Below the pieces are notes generated by a model that ran no database searches, was not told the origin of the DNA, and saw only the letters and a program-made list of their open reading frames with translations. Positions 14,768 to 24,020 of a stretch of DNA of 59,100 nucleotides are shown one piece after another. Source of the stretch: Chromatiaceae bacterium (GTDB taxonomy: Bacteria; Pseudomonadota; Gammaproteobacteria; Chromatiales; Chromatiaceae). Made by a program: the position numbers and the translations under genes. The stretch spans positions 1-59,100 of the forward strand of contig JALSSC010000032.1 of NCBI GenBank assembly GCA_026984455.1, read 5' to 3'. The stretch's first letter is position 1. Every line of letters begins with the position of its first letter.

Positions 14768-16185
14768 CGACCCCTGTGAGCGAACTCAGCGAACTCCCCC
14801 CGTTCCCAGAAGACGAGGCCGCCTTCCCTGCCGACAGCCTGCGGGTGCCGCCCCATTCCATCCAGGCCGAGCAGTCTCTGTTGGGCGGACTGATGTTGGA
14901 CAACACCGCCTGGGAGCGGGTCGGCGATCAGGTGACGGAGGACGATTTCTACCGCAAGGAACACCGCCTGATCTTCCAGGCCATCGCCGCCCTGGCGGAG
15001 GACGACCAGCCCTTCGATGTGGTGACCCTGGCCGAGCACCTGGAGCGGAGTGGCGAACTGGAGCAGGCCGGGGGCTTCGCCTATCTGGGCACCATGGCCA
15101 AGGACACCCCCAGCGCCGCGAACATCAAGGCCTATGCCCGCATCGTGCGTGAGAACGCGGTCATGCGCCGCCTGATCGAGGTGGGCACCGAGATCGCCGA
15201 CAGCGGCTTCGCCCCCGCCGGGCGCAAGTCGGACGAACTGCTCGACGAGGCCGAGCGCAAGGTCTTCGAGATCGCCGACCGCCTGTCCCGTCACCGGGGG
15301 GGCTTCCGACCCATCAAGGCCCTGCTCAACCAGGCCGTGGAGCGCATCGAGACCCTGTTCGAACGGGACGAGCCCATCACCGGCCTGGCGACCGGTTACA
15401 ACGACTTCGATCTGATGACCTCGGGCCTGCAGCCGTCAGACCTCATCATCGTCGCCGGGCGTCCCTCCATGGGCAAGACCACCTTTGCCATGAACGTGGC
15501 CGAATACGTGGCCATCAAGAGCCGGCGGCCGGTGGCCGTGTTCAGCATGGAGATGCCCGGCGATTCCCTGGCCATGCGCATGATGTCCTCCCTCGGGCGT
15601 ATCGATCAGCACCGGGTGCGCACCGGGCGCCTGGAGGACGAGGAATGGCCGCGCCTCACCTCGGCGGTGAGCCTGCTCGCCGACGCCCCCCTGTTCATCG
15701 ACGACACCCCGGCCCTGAACCCCACCGAACTGCGGGCCCGGACACGGCGCCTGAAACGCGAGCAGAAGGACCTGGGGCTGGTGGTGATCGACTATCTCCA
15801 ACTCATGCAGGCCCCGGGGGAGGGCGAGAACCGCGCCACCGAGATCTCCGCCATCTCCCGTGGTCTCAAATCCCTGGCGAAGGAACTCGAGGTGCCGGTG
15901 ATCGCCCTCTCCCAACTCAACCGCAACCTGGAACAACGCCCGAACAAGCGGCCGGTGATGTCGGATCTGCGCGAGAGCGGGTCCATCGAACAGGATGCGG
16001 ACCTGGTGGTGTTCATCTACCGTGACGAGGTCTACAACGAGGACAGCCCCGACAAGGGCACGGCCGAGATCATCATCGGCAAGCAGCGCAACGGCCCCAT
16101 CGGCAAGGTGCGTCTCACCTTCCTCGGCCAGTACACCAAGTTCGAGAACTACACCGAGGATGTCTACGGCGACGAGGGGTACTGA
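14764..16185 (+). CDS. dnaB: DnaB replicative DNA helicase
   Basis: A 473-residue hexameric 5'-3' helicase of the replication fork. I start it at the ATG at 14764, in the ATGA overlap with the upstream stop. The N-terminal domain has VPPHSIQAEQSLLGGLML, followed by a linker helix. The RecA-like C-terminal domain has Walker A GRPSMGKTTFA, LVVIDYLQLM (Walker B) and ALSQLNRNLEQRPNKRP, SDLRESGSIEQDAD and the R-finger region. There is no intein in Walker A or the other common insertion sites. The acidic N-terminal tail [18 protein letters not shown] precedes the core. alr follows and overlaps its end. Confidence 0.97.
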   Translation: MTTPVSELSELPPFPEDEAAFPADSLRVPPHSIQAEQSLLGGLMLDNTAWERVGDQVTEDDFYRKEHRLIFQAIAALAEDDQPFDVVTLAEHLERSGELEQAGGFAYLGTMAKDTPSAANIKAYARIVRENAVMRRLIEVGTEIADSGFAPAGRKSDELLDEAERKVFEIADRLSRHRGGFRPIKALLNQAVERIETLFERDEPITGLATGYNDFDLMTSGLQPSDLIIVAGRPSMGKTTFAMNVAEYVAIKSRRPVAVFSMEMPGDSLAMRMMSSLGRIDQHRVRTGRLEDEEWPRLTSAVSLLADAPLFIDDTPALNPTELRARTRRLKREQKDLGLVVIDYLQLMQAPGEGENRATEISAISRGLKSLAKELEVPVIALSQLNRNLEQRPNKRPVMSDLRESGSIEQDADLVVFIYRDEVYNEDSPDKGTAEIIIGKQRNGPIGKVRLTFLGQYTKFENYTEDVYGDEGY

Positions 16186-17239
16186 CCGCTTTCCCAGTGC
16201 CCGCGTCGATTCGGCCGCCCTGATCCACAACCTGGAGGTGGCGCGCCGGCACGCCGGTGGGGAGGGGCTGTGGGCGGTGGTCAAGGCCGACGCCTACGGC
16301 CATGGCCTGATCCCGGTGGCGCGGGTCCTGGCCCCCCGGGTGGAGGGCCTGGCGGTGGCCCGCCTGGGTGAGGCCGAGGCCCTGCGCCGGGCCGGGTTCG
16401 ATGGCCGCATCCTCCTCCTGGAGGGCGTCTTCAGCCGCCGGGGGCGGTCCCGGGCGGCCATCCTCGGCCTGGATCTGGTGTTCCACGATCCGGAGCAGCT
16501 CCACCTCCTTCCCGTGGTCAACCGCGCCTGGCTCAAGGTGGACACCGGGATGCACCGCCTCGGCTTCGCCCCCGAGGCCGTGCCCGAGGCCCTGGCCCGT
16601 CTGCAGGCAGGGGCGCAGGGGCCGGTGGGTCTGCTCTCCCATCTGGCCGATGCCGACGACCCCGGCGATCCCTACACCCGTCTCCAGGTGCGGCGCTTCC
16701 ATGCCCTCGCGGGGGCCGGGGAGCGCCCCCTGAGCCTGGCCAATTCCGCGGGCCTGCTCGGCCACCCCGATGCGCGTATCGGTTGGGCGCGGCCGGGGAT
16801 CATGCTCTACGGGGCCTCTCCTTTCGCCGGCGAGACCGGCGGCGACCGCGGCCTGCGCCCGGTGATGACCCTGGAGGCCCCCCTGATCGCGGTGCGTCAC
16901 CTGGCCGCGGGAGAGCCCGTGGGTTACGGCGGCACCTATCGTTGCCCCGAGGCCATGCCTGTGGGGGTGGTGGGTATCGGCTATGGCGACGGCTATCCCC
17001 GCCATGTCCCCAATGGCACCCCGGTGTTGTTGGACGGGGTGGAGGTGCCGCTGCTGGGGCGGGTCTCCATGGACATGCTCTGCGTGGACCTGCGTCCATG
17101 CCCCGGGGCCCGTCCGGGCGCCCGCGCGGTGCTCTGGGGCGAGGGCCTGCCGGTGGAACGGGTGGCGGCGGCCGCCGGGACCCTCGCCTATGAGTTGCTG
17201 TGCCGGGTGGCGCCGCGGGTGCGGCGCGAGTATCTGTAA
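16160..17239 (+). CDS. alr: Alanine racemase
   Basis: A 359-residue PLP enzyme that interconverts L- and D-alanine for peptidoglycan. The PLP-binding lysine is in VVKADAYGHG, the catalytic tyrosine region is IGYGDGYPR, and a C-terminal beta domain has PLLGRVSMDMLCVDL. The ATG at 16160 overlaps the end of dnaB by 26 bases. It is the only in-frame ATG that leaves a normal N-terminus before VDSAALIHNL. The dnaB-alr order is classical in gammaproteobacteria. Confidence 0.95.
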   Translation: MSTATRGTDRFPSARVDSAALIHNLEVARRHAGGEGLWAVVKADAYGHGLIPVARVLAPRVEGLAVARLGEAEALRRAGFDGRILLLEGVFSRRGRSRAAILGLDLVFHDPEQLHLLPVVNRAWLKVDTGMHRLGFAPEAVPEALARLQAGAQGPVGLLSHLADADDPGDPYTRLQVRRFHALAGAGERPLSLANSAGLLGHPDARIGWARPGIMLYGASPFAGETGGDRGLRPVMTLEAPLIAVRHLAAGEPVGYGGTYRCPEAMPVGVVGIGYGDGYPRHVPNGTPVLLDGVEVPLLGRVSMDMLCVDLRPCPGARPGARAVLWGEGLPVERVAAAAGTLAYELLCRVAPRVRREYL

Positions 17240-17244
17240 CGGGC

Positions 17245-17268
17245 CCGTGGGAGCGGTTTCAACCGCGC
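17245..17268 (+). repeat. REP-like hairpin after alr
   Basis: CCGTGGGAGCGGTTTCAACC begins the element, which contains a GCGGTT/AACCGC stem (17253-17258 with 17261-17266). It resembles the GTGGGAGCGGCTTCAGCCGCG-type REP of gammaproteobacteria and the copy at 13541-13573. It lies six bases beyond the alr stop and could act in transcript 3'-end formation, although no T-run follows. Confidence 0.6.
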
Positions 17269-17371
17269 TGAATCCCGCGCCGGGTGGCCATGCCGGACTG
17301 CGGCCTTCGTTCTCCGGTCAGCATGGGTGTGGCCATCACCGGGCAGGGCAGAGAAAGATGCTGGACCGGGG

Positions 17372-17647
17372 CTAGACCAGGAAACTCACCGCAAACAGCA
17401 GCACCCCGAAGACCACCAGTCCCACCGGGATGTGGATGCCCAGCCGGCGGTGGAAGAGGCCCAGAAAACCGCCGAAGCCCATGAAGAAGATGCCGGTCCA
17501 GTAGATGAGTTCGCGTAGCTGCTCCACCTTGATCTGGGTGGAACCGCTGAAGCCGCCGGAGATGTGGGTGAACTTGTTGGCCGCCGCGGGAAGGGTGGTG
17601 ACCAACAGGAGTATGCCCAGGAGTGTGGGGAGTCTCTTGATGTCCAT
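17372..17647 (-). CDS. Small inner-membrane protein of unknown function
   Basis: A 91-residue protein that I do not recognise. The N-terminus (MDIKRLPTLLGILLLVTTLPAAA) is a cleavable signal or first TM. After a short polar part (NKFTHISGGFSGSTQIKVEQLRE) come two hydrophobic segments: LIYWTGIFFMGFGGFLGLF and HIPVGLVVFGVLLFAVSFLV. Composition and Shine-Dalgarno-like spacing look genuine, and codon use matches neighbours. It lies convergent to alr and divergent from polA, so it is probably monocistronic. Confidence 0.65.
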   Translation of the reverse strand: MDIKRLPTLLGILLLVTTLPAAANKFTHISGGFSGSTQIKVEQLRELIYWTGIFFMGFGGFLGLFHRRLGIHIPVGLVVFGVLLFAVSFLV

Positions 17648-17768
17648 GGGAGGGTCGTGTTCAGAGGTGCCTGGATCCTCTTAGCGGCCGCCTCGTCCGC
17701 GACTTGATCCCGTTTCGCCCGGGGATCGGCTATGCTCGACCGATCTTATCCGACCTGGCGGCGAGATC

Positions 17769-20474
17769 ATGAGCGACAGCACCCAACCCCCCGTCGTCCT
17801 GGTGGACGGCTCTTCCTACCTGTTTCGCGCCTTCCATGCCCTGCCGCCCCTCACCAACAGCAAGGGCGAACCCACGGGGGCGGTGGTGGGCGTGGTGAAC
17901 ATGCTCAAACGCCTCCTGGACGAATACCACCCCCAATACATGGCGGTGGTGTTCGATGCCCCGGGGCCCACCTTTCGCGATGAGATCTATCCTGAGTACA
18001 AGGCCCAGCGTCCTCCCGCCCCCGAGGACCTGGTGGCCCAGATCGAGCCCTTGCACCAGGTGGTGCGCGCCCTCGGCCTGCCCCTGGTCATGGAGCCCGG
18101 GGTGGAGGCCGACGATGTCATCGCCACCCTGGCCCGGGAGGCGCAGGAAAAGGGCCTGCCGGTGGTGATCTCCAGCGGTGACAAAGACCTCGCCCAACTG
18201 GTGGGGCCGGACACCGTATTGGTGGACACCATGAGCAACCTGCGTCTCGATCCGCCGGCGGTGGAGGCCAAGTTCGGGGTGCCGCCCGGGCGAATGATCG
18301 ACTTTCAGGCCCTGGTGGGCGACGCCGTGGACAATATCCCGGGGGTCCCCAAGGTCGGTCCCAAGACCGCGGCCAAATGGCTGGCCGCCTATGGCGATCT
18401 CGACGGGGTGATGGCCCATGCGGACCGGATCAAGGGCAAGGCGGGGGAGAACCTGCGCGCCGCCCTGGACCGCCTGGAGCGCAACCGCGCGCTGGTCACC
18501 ATCCGCCGGGATCTGCCCCTGAAGGTCCACCTCGACGACCTGCGCCCGCGGCCCCGCGATCCGGCCCGTCTGCGGGAGTGGTTGGAGCGCCTGGAGGCGC
18601 GGCGCCTGCTGGAGTCCCTGGCCGGGGACACGGGGAAGTCCGCCGGCGCGGACCCGGCCCCGGCCCTGGACGCCCAGGTGATCCTGGAGCGGGGAGCCTT
18701 CGCGGCCTGGGTGGAACGCCTGGGCACGGCCGAGGCCTTCGCCTTCGACACCGAGACCACCTCCATCGACGCCCTGCGTGCCGAACTGGTGGGCCTGTCC
18801 TTCGCCGTGGAACCGGGTCGTGCGGCCTATGTGCCCCTCGCCCACCGCTATCCGGGGGCCCCCGAACAATTGCCGCGGGACTGGGTGCTGGAGCGCCTCG
18901 GCCCCCTGTTGGCGGACCCCCGACGGCCCAAGCTGGGGCAGAACCTCAAGTACGATATGAACGTGATGGCGCGCCACGGCATCGAGCTGCGCGGCATCGC
19001 CTTCGACACCCTGCTCGAATCCTATGTCCTCGATGCCACGGCCACCCGTCACGACCTCGATTCCCTGGCCAGGCGCTACCTGGGGGTGGACACCATCCAT
19101 TACGTCGACGTGGCCGGCAAGGGGGCCAAGGAGATCGGTTTCGACCAGGTCCCCATCGAAAAGGCCGGCCCCTACGCCGCCGAGGACGCCGAGATCGTGC
19201 TGCGCCTGCATCGTACCCTGTGGCCGCGATTGCAGGCCGAGCCCGCCCTGGCGCGCCTGCTGCGCGAGATCGAGATGCCCTTGGTACCCGTGCTGGCGCG
19301 CATGGAGCGGGCCGGGGTGCGTATCGATTCCGCCATGCTCGCCCTCCAGGGCGAGGAACTCGCCCGGCGCATGGCCGAGCGGGAGGCCCGGGCCGAGGCC
19401 CTGGCCGGTCATCCCTTCAATCTGGGTTCACCCAAGCAGATCGCCCGGGTCCTGTACGAGGAACTGGGCCTGGAGGTCCTGGCCCGCACCCCCAAGGGGG
19501 CGCCCTCCACCGCGGAAGAGGTCCTGGAGCGCCTCGCCGCCAAGGGCCACGAGCTGCCCCGGGTGATCCTGGAGTACCGCTCCCTGGCCAAGCTCAAGTC
19601 CACCTACGTGGACCAGCTGCCGCGCCGGGTCAACCCCGAGACCGGGCGGGTGCACACCAGTTACCATCAGGCGGTGGCCGCCACCGGCCGCCTGAGTTCG
19701 TCGGATCCCAACCTCCAGAACATCCCGGTGCGGACCGAGGAGGGACGGCGCATCCGCCGCGCCTTCGTGGCCGAGCCCGGCCATCTGTTGGTGAGCGCCG
19801 ACTATTCCCAGGTGGAACTGCGCATCATGGCCCACCTCTCCGGCGACGAAGGCCTGGTGCGCGCCTTCGCTGCCGGTGAGGACATCCACCGCGCCACCGC
19901 CGCCGAGGTCTTCGGGGTCCCCCTGGATCAAGTGACCCCGGACCAGCGCCGCTCCGCCAAGGCCATCAATTTCGGCCTCATCTACGGCATGTCCGCCTTC
20001 GGCCTGGGGCGTCAGCTCGGCATCGACCGCAACCAGGCCCAGGCCTACGTGGACCTCTATTTCGAGCGCTACCCCGGGGTGCGCGCCTTCATGGACCGGA
20101 TTCGCGCTCAGGCCCGCGCCCAGGGCTACGTGGAGACCCTCTACGGCCGCCGCCTGTATCTGCCCGACATCCGCTCGCGCAACCCCCAGCGGCGCGCCGC
20201 CGCTGAGCGCACCGCCATCAACGCCCCCATGCAGGGGACGGCCGCGGACATCATCAAACGCGCCATGATCGCGGTGGATGCCTGGCTGGTGGGGGAGGGG
20301 GTCCCGGCGCGGATGATCCTCCAAGTCCACGACGAACTGGTCCTGGAAGTGGTCGAAGAGCGGGTGGACGAAGTGGAGAGGCGGTTGCGCTCCCTCATGG
20401 AGGGGGCGGCCGAGTTGCGCGTCCCCCTGGTGGTGGACCTGGGCCGGGGGCGGGATTGGGACGCCGCGCATTGA
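17769..20474 (+). CDS. polA: DNA polymerase I
   Basis: A 901-residue repair and Okazaki-processing polymerase. The N-terminal 5' nuclease (~1-295) has LVDGSSYLFRAFHAL, VMEPGVEADDVIATLA and SSGDKDLAQLV. The 3'-5' exonuclease (~310-500) keeps acidic residues in FAFDTETTSID and QNLKYDMNVM, so proofreading is likely active. The polymerase domain (~520-901) has ADYSQVELRIMAHLSGDE (motif A), RRSAKAINFGLIYGMSAFGL (motif B) and QVHDELVLEV (motif C). Length is normal for the family. It is monocistronic, with a gap of 320 bases to ffh. Confidence 0.98.
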   Translation: MSDSTQPPVVLVDGSSYLFRAFHALPPLTNSKGEPTGAVVGVVNMLKRLLDEYHPQYMAVVFDAPGPTFRDEIYPEYKAQRPPAPEDLVAQIEPLHQVVRALGLPLVMEPGVEADDVIATLAREAQEKGLPVVISSGDKDLAQLVGPDTVLVDTMSNLRLDPPAVEAKFGVPPGRMIDFQALVGDAVDNIPGVPKVGPKTAAKWLAAYGDLDGVMAHADRIKGKAGENLRAALDRLERNRALVTIRRDLPLKVHLDDLRPRPRDPARLREWLERLEARRLLESLAGDTGKSAGADPAPALDAQVILERGAFAAWVERLGTAEAFAFDTETTSIDALRAELVGLSFAVEPGRAAYVPLAHRYPGAPEQLPRDWVLERLGPLLADPRRPKLGQNLKYDMNVMARHGIELRGIAFDTLLESYVLDATATRHDLDSLARRYLGVDTIHYVDVAGKGAKEIGFDQVPIEKAGPYAAEDAEIVLRLHRTLWPRLQAEPALARLLREIEMPLVPVLARMERAGVRIDSAMLALQGEELARRMAEREARAEALAGHPFNLGSPKQIARVLYEELGLEVLARTPKGAPSTAEEVLERLAAKGHELPRVILEYRSLAKLKSTYVDQLPRRVNPETGRVHTSYHQAVAATGRLSSSDPNLQNIPVRTEEGRRIRRAFVAEPGHLLVSADYSQVELRIMAHLSGDEGLVRAFAAGEDIHRATAAEVFGVPLDQVTPDQRRSAKAINFGLIYGMSAFGLGRQLGIDRNQAQAYVDLYFERYPGVRAFMDRIRAQARAQGYVETLYGRRLYLPDIRSRNPQRRAAAERTAINAPMQGTAADIIKRAMIAVDAWLVGEGVPARMILQVHDELVLEVVEERVDEVERRLRSLMEGAAELRVPLVVDLGRGRDWDAAH

Positions 20475-20794
20475 GGGCTTCCATGGCCCGGAACAGAGGG
20501 CAGCTCCTTGTGGGAATATAATCCCACGGTGTGGGGCGCTCGATGACCTCCATCAGATCCTGCCGCTGGGCGGCGGTGATCTTCTGGACCCCCAGTCGTC
20601 TCAGCTGGAGGGCGCACCCTCGTTCTCTCGGGACTGTGCGTCGAGTGTGACCGGTTGGTCTGAGAGGTGGAGGTGGGCCGAAAAGACGGAATTCCCGGTA
20701 CCCCGGGTGTGCACTCCGTTTTCCGACCGCCTGCCAACGGCAGGATGCCCGCTTCCGGGCGTATAATCCTGCATTTCAACAGCCACGAGGGCCG
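20475..20794. other. polA-ffh intergenic region
   Basis: Besides the IstB-like remnant it contains a perfect -10 hexamer TATAAT at 20762-20767, 27 bases before the ffh ATG, with no strong -35. A small CTGCC-AAC-GGCAG hairpin sits just upstream. I see no gene and no clear terminator for polA. Confidence 0.5.
20500..20610 (-). pseudogene. Remnant of an IS21-family IstB-like ATPase gene
   Basis: On the minus strand one frame reads LGVQKITAAQRQDLMEVIE. This resembles the segment of IstB helper ATPases that follows the Walker B aspartates and precedes TSQLP. Just upstream, GACGACTGGGGG encodes the expected D-D-W-G in a neighbouring frame, one base out of register. Downstream the TSQLP region is also out of frame. 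The fragment is therefore short and multiply frameshifted. No IstA, terminal repeats or target duplication are visible. Recognition is by motif only, so the call is tentative. Confidence 0.4.
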
Positions 20795-22177
20795 ATGATG
20801 TTCGACAACCTGCAACAACGCCTGGGCGACGTGCTCGGCAAACTGCGCGGTCGCGGCCGTCTCACCGAGGACAACATCAAGGACAGCCTGCGTGAGGTGC
20901 GCATGGCCCTGCTCGAGGCCGATGTCGCCCTGCCGGTGGTGCGTGGCTTCATCGACCGGGTGCGCGAGCGGGCCCTGGGAGAGGAGGTCCTGCGCAGCCT
21001 CACCCCCGGCCAGGTCCTGGTCAAACTGGTGCATGACGAGCTGGTGCACCTCATGGGTGACGCCAACGAGTCCCTGAACCTCGCCACCCAACCCCCGGCG
21101 GTGGTGCTCATGGCCGGTCTCCAGGGCTCGGGCAAGACCACCAGCGCCGCCAAGCTGGCGCGCTGGCTCCAGGAGCGCCAGGGCAAGAAGGTCATGCTCG
21201 TAAGCGCCGATGTCTACCGTCCCGCCGCCATCGAGCAACTCCAGACCCTGGCTGGGGAGGTGGGTGCCACCTTCTTTCCCAGCCATCCGGGGGAGCGGCC
21301 CGAGGCCATCGCCCGCGCCGCCCTGGACGCCGCCCGCAAGGGTTTCTTCGATGTCCTCATCGTCGACACCGCCGGCCGTCTGCACGTGGATGAGGCCATG
21401 ATGGCCGAGATCCAGGCCCTGCACCGGGCGTTGAACCCCATCGAGACCCTGTTCGTGGTGGACGCCATGACCGGCCAGGACGCCGCCGCCACCGCCGAGG
21501 CCTTCCACCAGGCCCTGCCGCTGACCGGGGTGATCCTCACCAAGGCCGACGGCGATGCCCGTGGAGGTGCCGCCCTGTCGATCCGCCAGATCACCGGCAA
21601 GCCCATCAAGTTTATCGGTGTGGGCGAGAAGACCGACGCCCTGGAGCCCTTCCATCCCGATCGCCTGGCTTCGCGTATCCTCGGCATGGGCGACGTGCTC
21701 AGCCTGGTGGAAGAGGTCCAGCTCAAGGTGGACCGGGAGAAGTCCGAGAAGCTCGCGCGCAAGCTGCACAAGGGCAAGGGCTTCGATCTGAGCGACTTTC
21801 GCGATCAGCTCCTGGAGATGAACAAGCTCGGGGGCATGGCCGGGCTCATGGACAAACTGCCTGGCATGGATCAGGTCCCCGAGCAGGTGAAGCAACAACT
21901 GGACGACAGACAGACCGCCCGCCTGATCGCCATGGTCAATTCCATGACCCCCCAGGAGCGCGCCTTTCCCGCCCTCATAAAGGGTTCGCGCAAGCGCCGC
22001 ATCGCCGCCGGTTCCGGGGTCCGCATCCAGGACGTCAACCGCCTGCTCAAGCAGTTCAACCAGATGCAGCGCATGGCCAAAAAGATGAAGGGCGGCAAGA
22101 TGGCGCGCCTCATGCGCGGCATGGGCGGCGCCCTTGGTGGACCCGGGGGAATGCCGCCGGGGGGGATGCGGTTCTGA
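20795..22177 (+). CDS. ffh: Signal recognition particle protein Ffh (SRP54)
   Basis: A 460-residue GTPase that, with 4.5S RNA, targets ribosomes translating membrane proteins to FtsY. N domain ~1-90. G domain has GLQGSGKTTSAAKLA, VDTAGRLHVDE, TKADGDARGG and FIGVGEKTDALEPF. The Met-rich M domain (~330-440) ends in a Gly/Pro/Met-rich tail (GGALGGPGGMPPGGMRF). The M domain has the usual RRIAAGSG..DVNRLLKQFNQM signature. The length is typical. It is preceded by a TATAAT at 20762-20767 and followed by the nuo promoter region. Confidence 0.98.
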   Translation: MMFDNLQQRLGDVLGKLRGRGRLTEDNIKDSLREVRMALLEADVALPVVRGFIDRVRERALGEEVLRSLTPGQVLVKLVHDELVHLMGDANESLNLATQPPAVVLMAGLQGSGKTTSAAKLARWLQERQGKKVMLVSADVYRPAAIEQLQTLAGEVGATFFPSHPGERPEAIARAALDAARKGFFDVLIVDTAGRLHVDEAMMAEIQALHRALNPIETLFVVDAMTGQDAAATAEAFHQALPLTGVILTKADGDARGGAALSIRQITGKPIKFIGVGEKTDALEPFHPDRLASRILGMGDVLSLVEEVQLKVDREKSEKLARKLHKGKGFDLSDFRDQLLEMNKLGGMAGLMDKLPGMDQVPEQVKQQLDDRQTARLIAMVNSMTPQERAFPALIKGSRKRRIAAGSGVRIQDVNRLLKQFNQMQRMAKKMKGGKMARLMRGMGGALGGPGGMPPGGMRF

Positions 22178-22471
22178 AGCCCGCCGGCGCCTGCGGCGAT
22201 GCCCGGCCTGTGTCTGGGAGACGGCGAATGAGGATCGGTGGGATGGCCGCCCGGGATACTGCGGCGCTCCATCCGGGCTATGAATTGGCCCGGAGCACGG
22301 GGTTTACCGTCCCGCAGCGTTCATCAATTCTTTTGTTGTGCGCATAACCTACTGAGTTGCAAGGATAAAAGAAAAATTGTCAGGTTGACTTGGGCGTCGG
22401 TTCTGAAATAGACTCCCGCCTCATCGTTTCGTACAGCCCCGGCAAGAGGGCACGCAGAGGGGAGGTTTCCG
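22178..22471. other. ffh-nuo intergenic region
   Basis: GC-rich at the ffh side with weak GCCCGG/CCGGGC complementarity, then an AT-rich stretch (22321-22385) leading into the nuo promoter. Here there is no secG or tRNA-Leu, the usual neighbours of nuoA in other gammaproteobacteria. No gene is seen. Confidence 0.5.
22385..22413 (+). promoter_or_regulatory. Probable sigma70 promoter of the nuo operon
   Basis: -35 TTGACT (22385-22390), 17-base spacer, -10-like ATAGAC (22408-22413). The AT-rich stretch just upstream resembles an UP element. It lies 59 bases before the nuoA GTG, with no gene between. This is the only good promoter before the fourteen nuo genes. Confidence 0.6.
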
Positions 22472-22828
22472 GTGTTACAGGAATATTTGCCCGTCCTGTT
22501 GTTTATCATCGTGGGGCTGATCATGGGTGGCGTGTTGCTTGCCCTCGGCTTCGCCCTGGGTCCGCATCGCCCGGACGCGGATAAGAACTCCCCTTATGAG
22601 TGCGGATTCGAGGCCTTCGAAGATGCGCGCATGAAGTTCGATGTGCGCTACTACCTGGTCGCCATCCTCTTCATCATCTTCGATCTGGAGATCGCCTTCC
22701 TGTTTCCCTGGGCGGTGGTTCTGGACAAGGTAGGCCTAGCGGGCTTCTGGGCCATGGCGATCTTTCTCGGCATCCTGGTGGTGGGCTTCATCTACGAGTG
22801 GAAGAAGGGGGCGTTGGAATGGGAATAG
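22472..22828 (+). CDS. nuoA: NADH-quinone oxidoreductase subunit A
   Basis: A 118-residue membrane subunit of complex I with three TM helices (~8-30, ~60-82, ~88-110). It contains the conserved acidic loop [41 protein letters not shown]. The start is GTG, supported by a GAGGGGAGG Shine-Dalgarno 8 bases upstream. It is the first gene of nuoA-N and its end overlaps nuoB by 10 bases. Confidence 0.97.
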   Translation: MLQEYLPVLLFIIVGLIMGGVLLALGFALGPHRPDADKNSPYECGFEAFEDARMKFDVRYYLVAILFIIFDLEIAFLFPWAVVLDKVGLAGFWAMAIFLGILVVGFIYEWKKGALEWE

Positions 22829-23295
22829 AAGGTCTCCTCGAACAGGGGGTGGTCACCACCACCGCCGACAAGCTCATCAACTGGGCGCGCACCGGTTCGC
22901 TCTGGCCCATGACCTTCGGTCTGGCCTGTTGCGCGGTGGAGATGATGCATTCGGCTGCATCGCGCTACGACCTGGACCGTTTCGGGATCATCTTCCGTCC
23001 CAGCCCCCGGCAGTCGGATGTGATGATCGTGGCCGGGACCCTGGTCAACAAGATGGCCCCGGCCCTGCGCAGGGTCTATGACCAGATGGCAGAGCCCCGC
23101 TGGGTGATCTCCATGGGTTCCTGTGCCAACGGCGGGGGTTATTACCACTACTCCTATTCGGTGGTGCGCGGCTGCGACCGGGTGGTGCCGGTGGATGTCT
23201 ATGTCCCGGGTTGTCCACCCACTGCCGAGGCCCTGATCTACGGCATCCTGCAACTGCAGGAGAAGATCCGCCGTACCTGTACCATCGCCCGCTGA
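22819..23295 (+). CDS. nuoB: NADH-quinone oxidoreductase subunit B
   Basis: A 158-residue peripheral-arm subunit that holds the terminal iron-sulfur cluster N2. Ligands are visible as [17 protein letters not shown] and [12 protein letters not shown] start it at the ATG at 22819 ([15 protein letters not shown]), overlapping nuoA by ten bases. Upstream in-frame codons belong to nuoA DNA. Cluster N2 passes electrons to quinone at the NuoB/NuoD/NuoH interface. Confidence 0.97.
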   Translation: MGIEGLLEQGVVTTTADKLINWARTGSLWPMTFGLACCAVEMMHSAASRYDLDRFGIIFRPSPRQSDVMIVAGTLVNKMAPALRRVYDQMAEPRWVISMGSCANGGGYYHYSYSVVRGCDRVVPVDVYVPGCPPTAEALIYGILQLQEKIRRTCTIAR

Positions 23296-23312
23296 ATCGG
23301 AAGTCCTGAGAT

Positions 23313-24020
23313 ATGAACGACAGCGCGCCATCCGGGCAACATCCCCTGGTCGAGGCCATCGAGGCGCACTTCGCCGGGCGTGGCTTTCGCATCACCCGGG
23401 ACCTGGGGGAGGTGACCCTGGAGGTCCCGGCGGAGGCCCTCGTCGAAGTGGCGCGGACCCTGCGCGACGCCCCTGATCTGGCCTTCGAACAGCTCACCGA
23501 TCTCTGTGGGGTGGATTACGCGCTCTATGGCCAGGCGGAGTGGGAAACCGAGAGCGCCAGCGAGACCGGCTTCGGTCGCGCCGCGGAGCGGCCCATGGAT
23601 CTTGCGGTGGAGGCCGATCGGCGTTTCGCGGTGGTGGTCCATCTCCTCTCCTATCGGCACAATCGGCGTCTGCGTCTGCGTGTCTTCGCGCCCGGGGATC
23701 CCCCTCGGGTCGACTCTCTGGTGGACATCTGGCCGGCGGCGAATTGGTTCGAACGGGAGGCCTTCGATCTGTTCGGTATCCTCTTCTCCGGCCACCCGGA
23801 CTTGCGCCGGATCCTCACCGACTATGGTTTCATCGGGCATCCCTTCCGCAAGGACTTCCCCCTCTCGGGAGACGTGGAGATGCGCTACGACCCCGACCGC
23901 GGCCGGGTGGTCTACGAGCCGGTGAGCATCGAGCCGCGGGTGCTGGTGCCCCGCGTGATCCGTAACGACAACCGTTATCTGGATACTGCGGCCGGACAGG
24001 AGGGCGAGGCCGATGCCTGA
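23313..24020 (+). CDS. nuoC: NADH-quinone oxidoreductase subunit C
   Basis: A 235-residue 30-kDa-type subunit, encoded separately from nuoD rather than fused as in enterobacteria. The family signature is [41 protein letters not shown] polar insertion after ALYGQ ([18 protein letters not shown], ~73-90) makes it somewhat longer than the shortest members. It overlaps nuoD by eight bases. Confidence 0.96.
   Translation: MNDSAPSGQHPLVEAIEAHFAGRGFRITRDLGEVTLEVPAEALVEVARTLRDAPDLAFEQLTDLCGVDYALYGQAEWETESASETGFGRAAERPMDLAVEADRRFAVVVHLLSYRHNRRLRLRVFAPGDPPRVDSLVDIWPAANWFEREAFDLFGILFSGHPDLRRILTDYGFIGHPFRKDFPLSGDVEMRYDPDRGRVVYEPVSIEPRVLVPRVIRNDNRYLDTAAGQEGEADA

Noticed and set aside
22178..22471. tRNA or secG upstream of nuoA
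   Set aside because: No cloverleaf or secG frame can be read here, although that order is common elsewhere.
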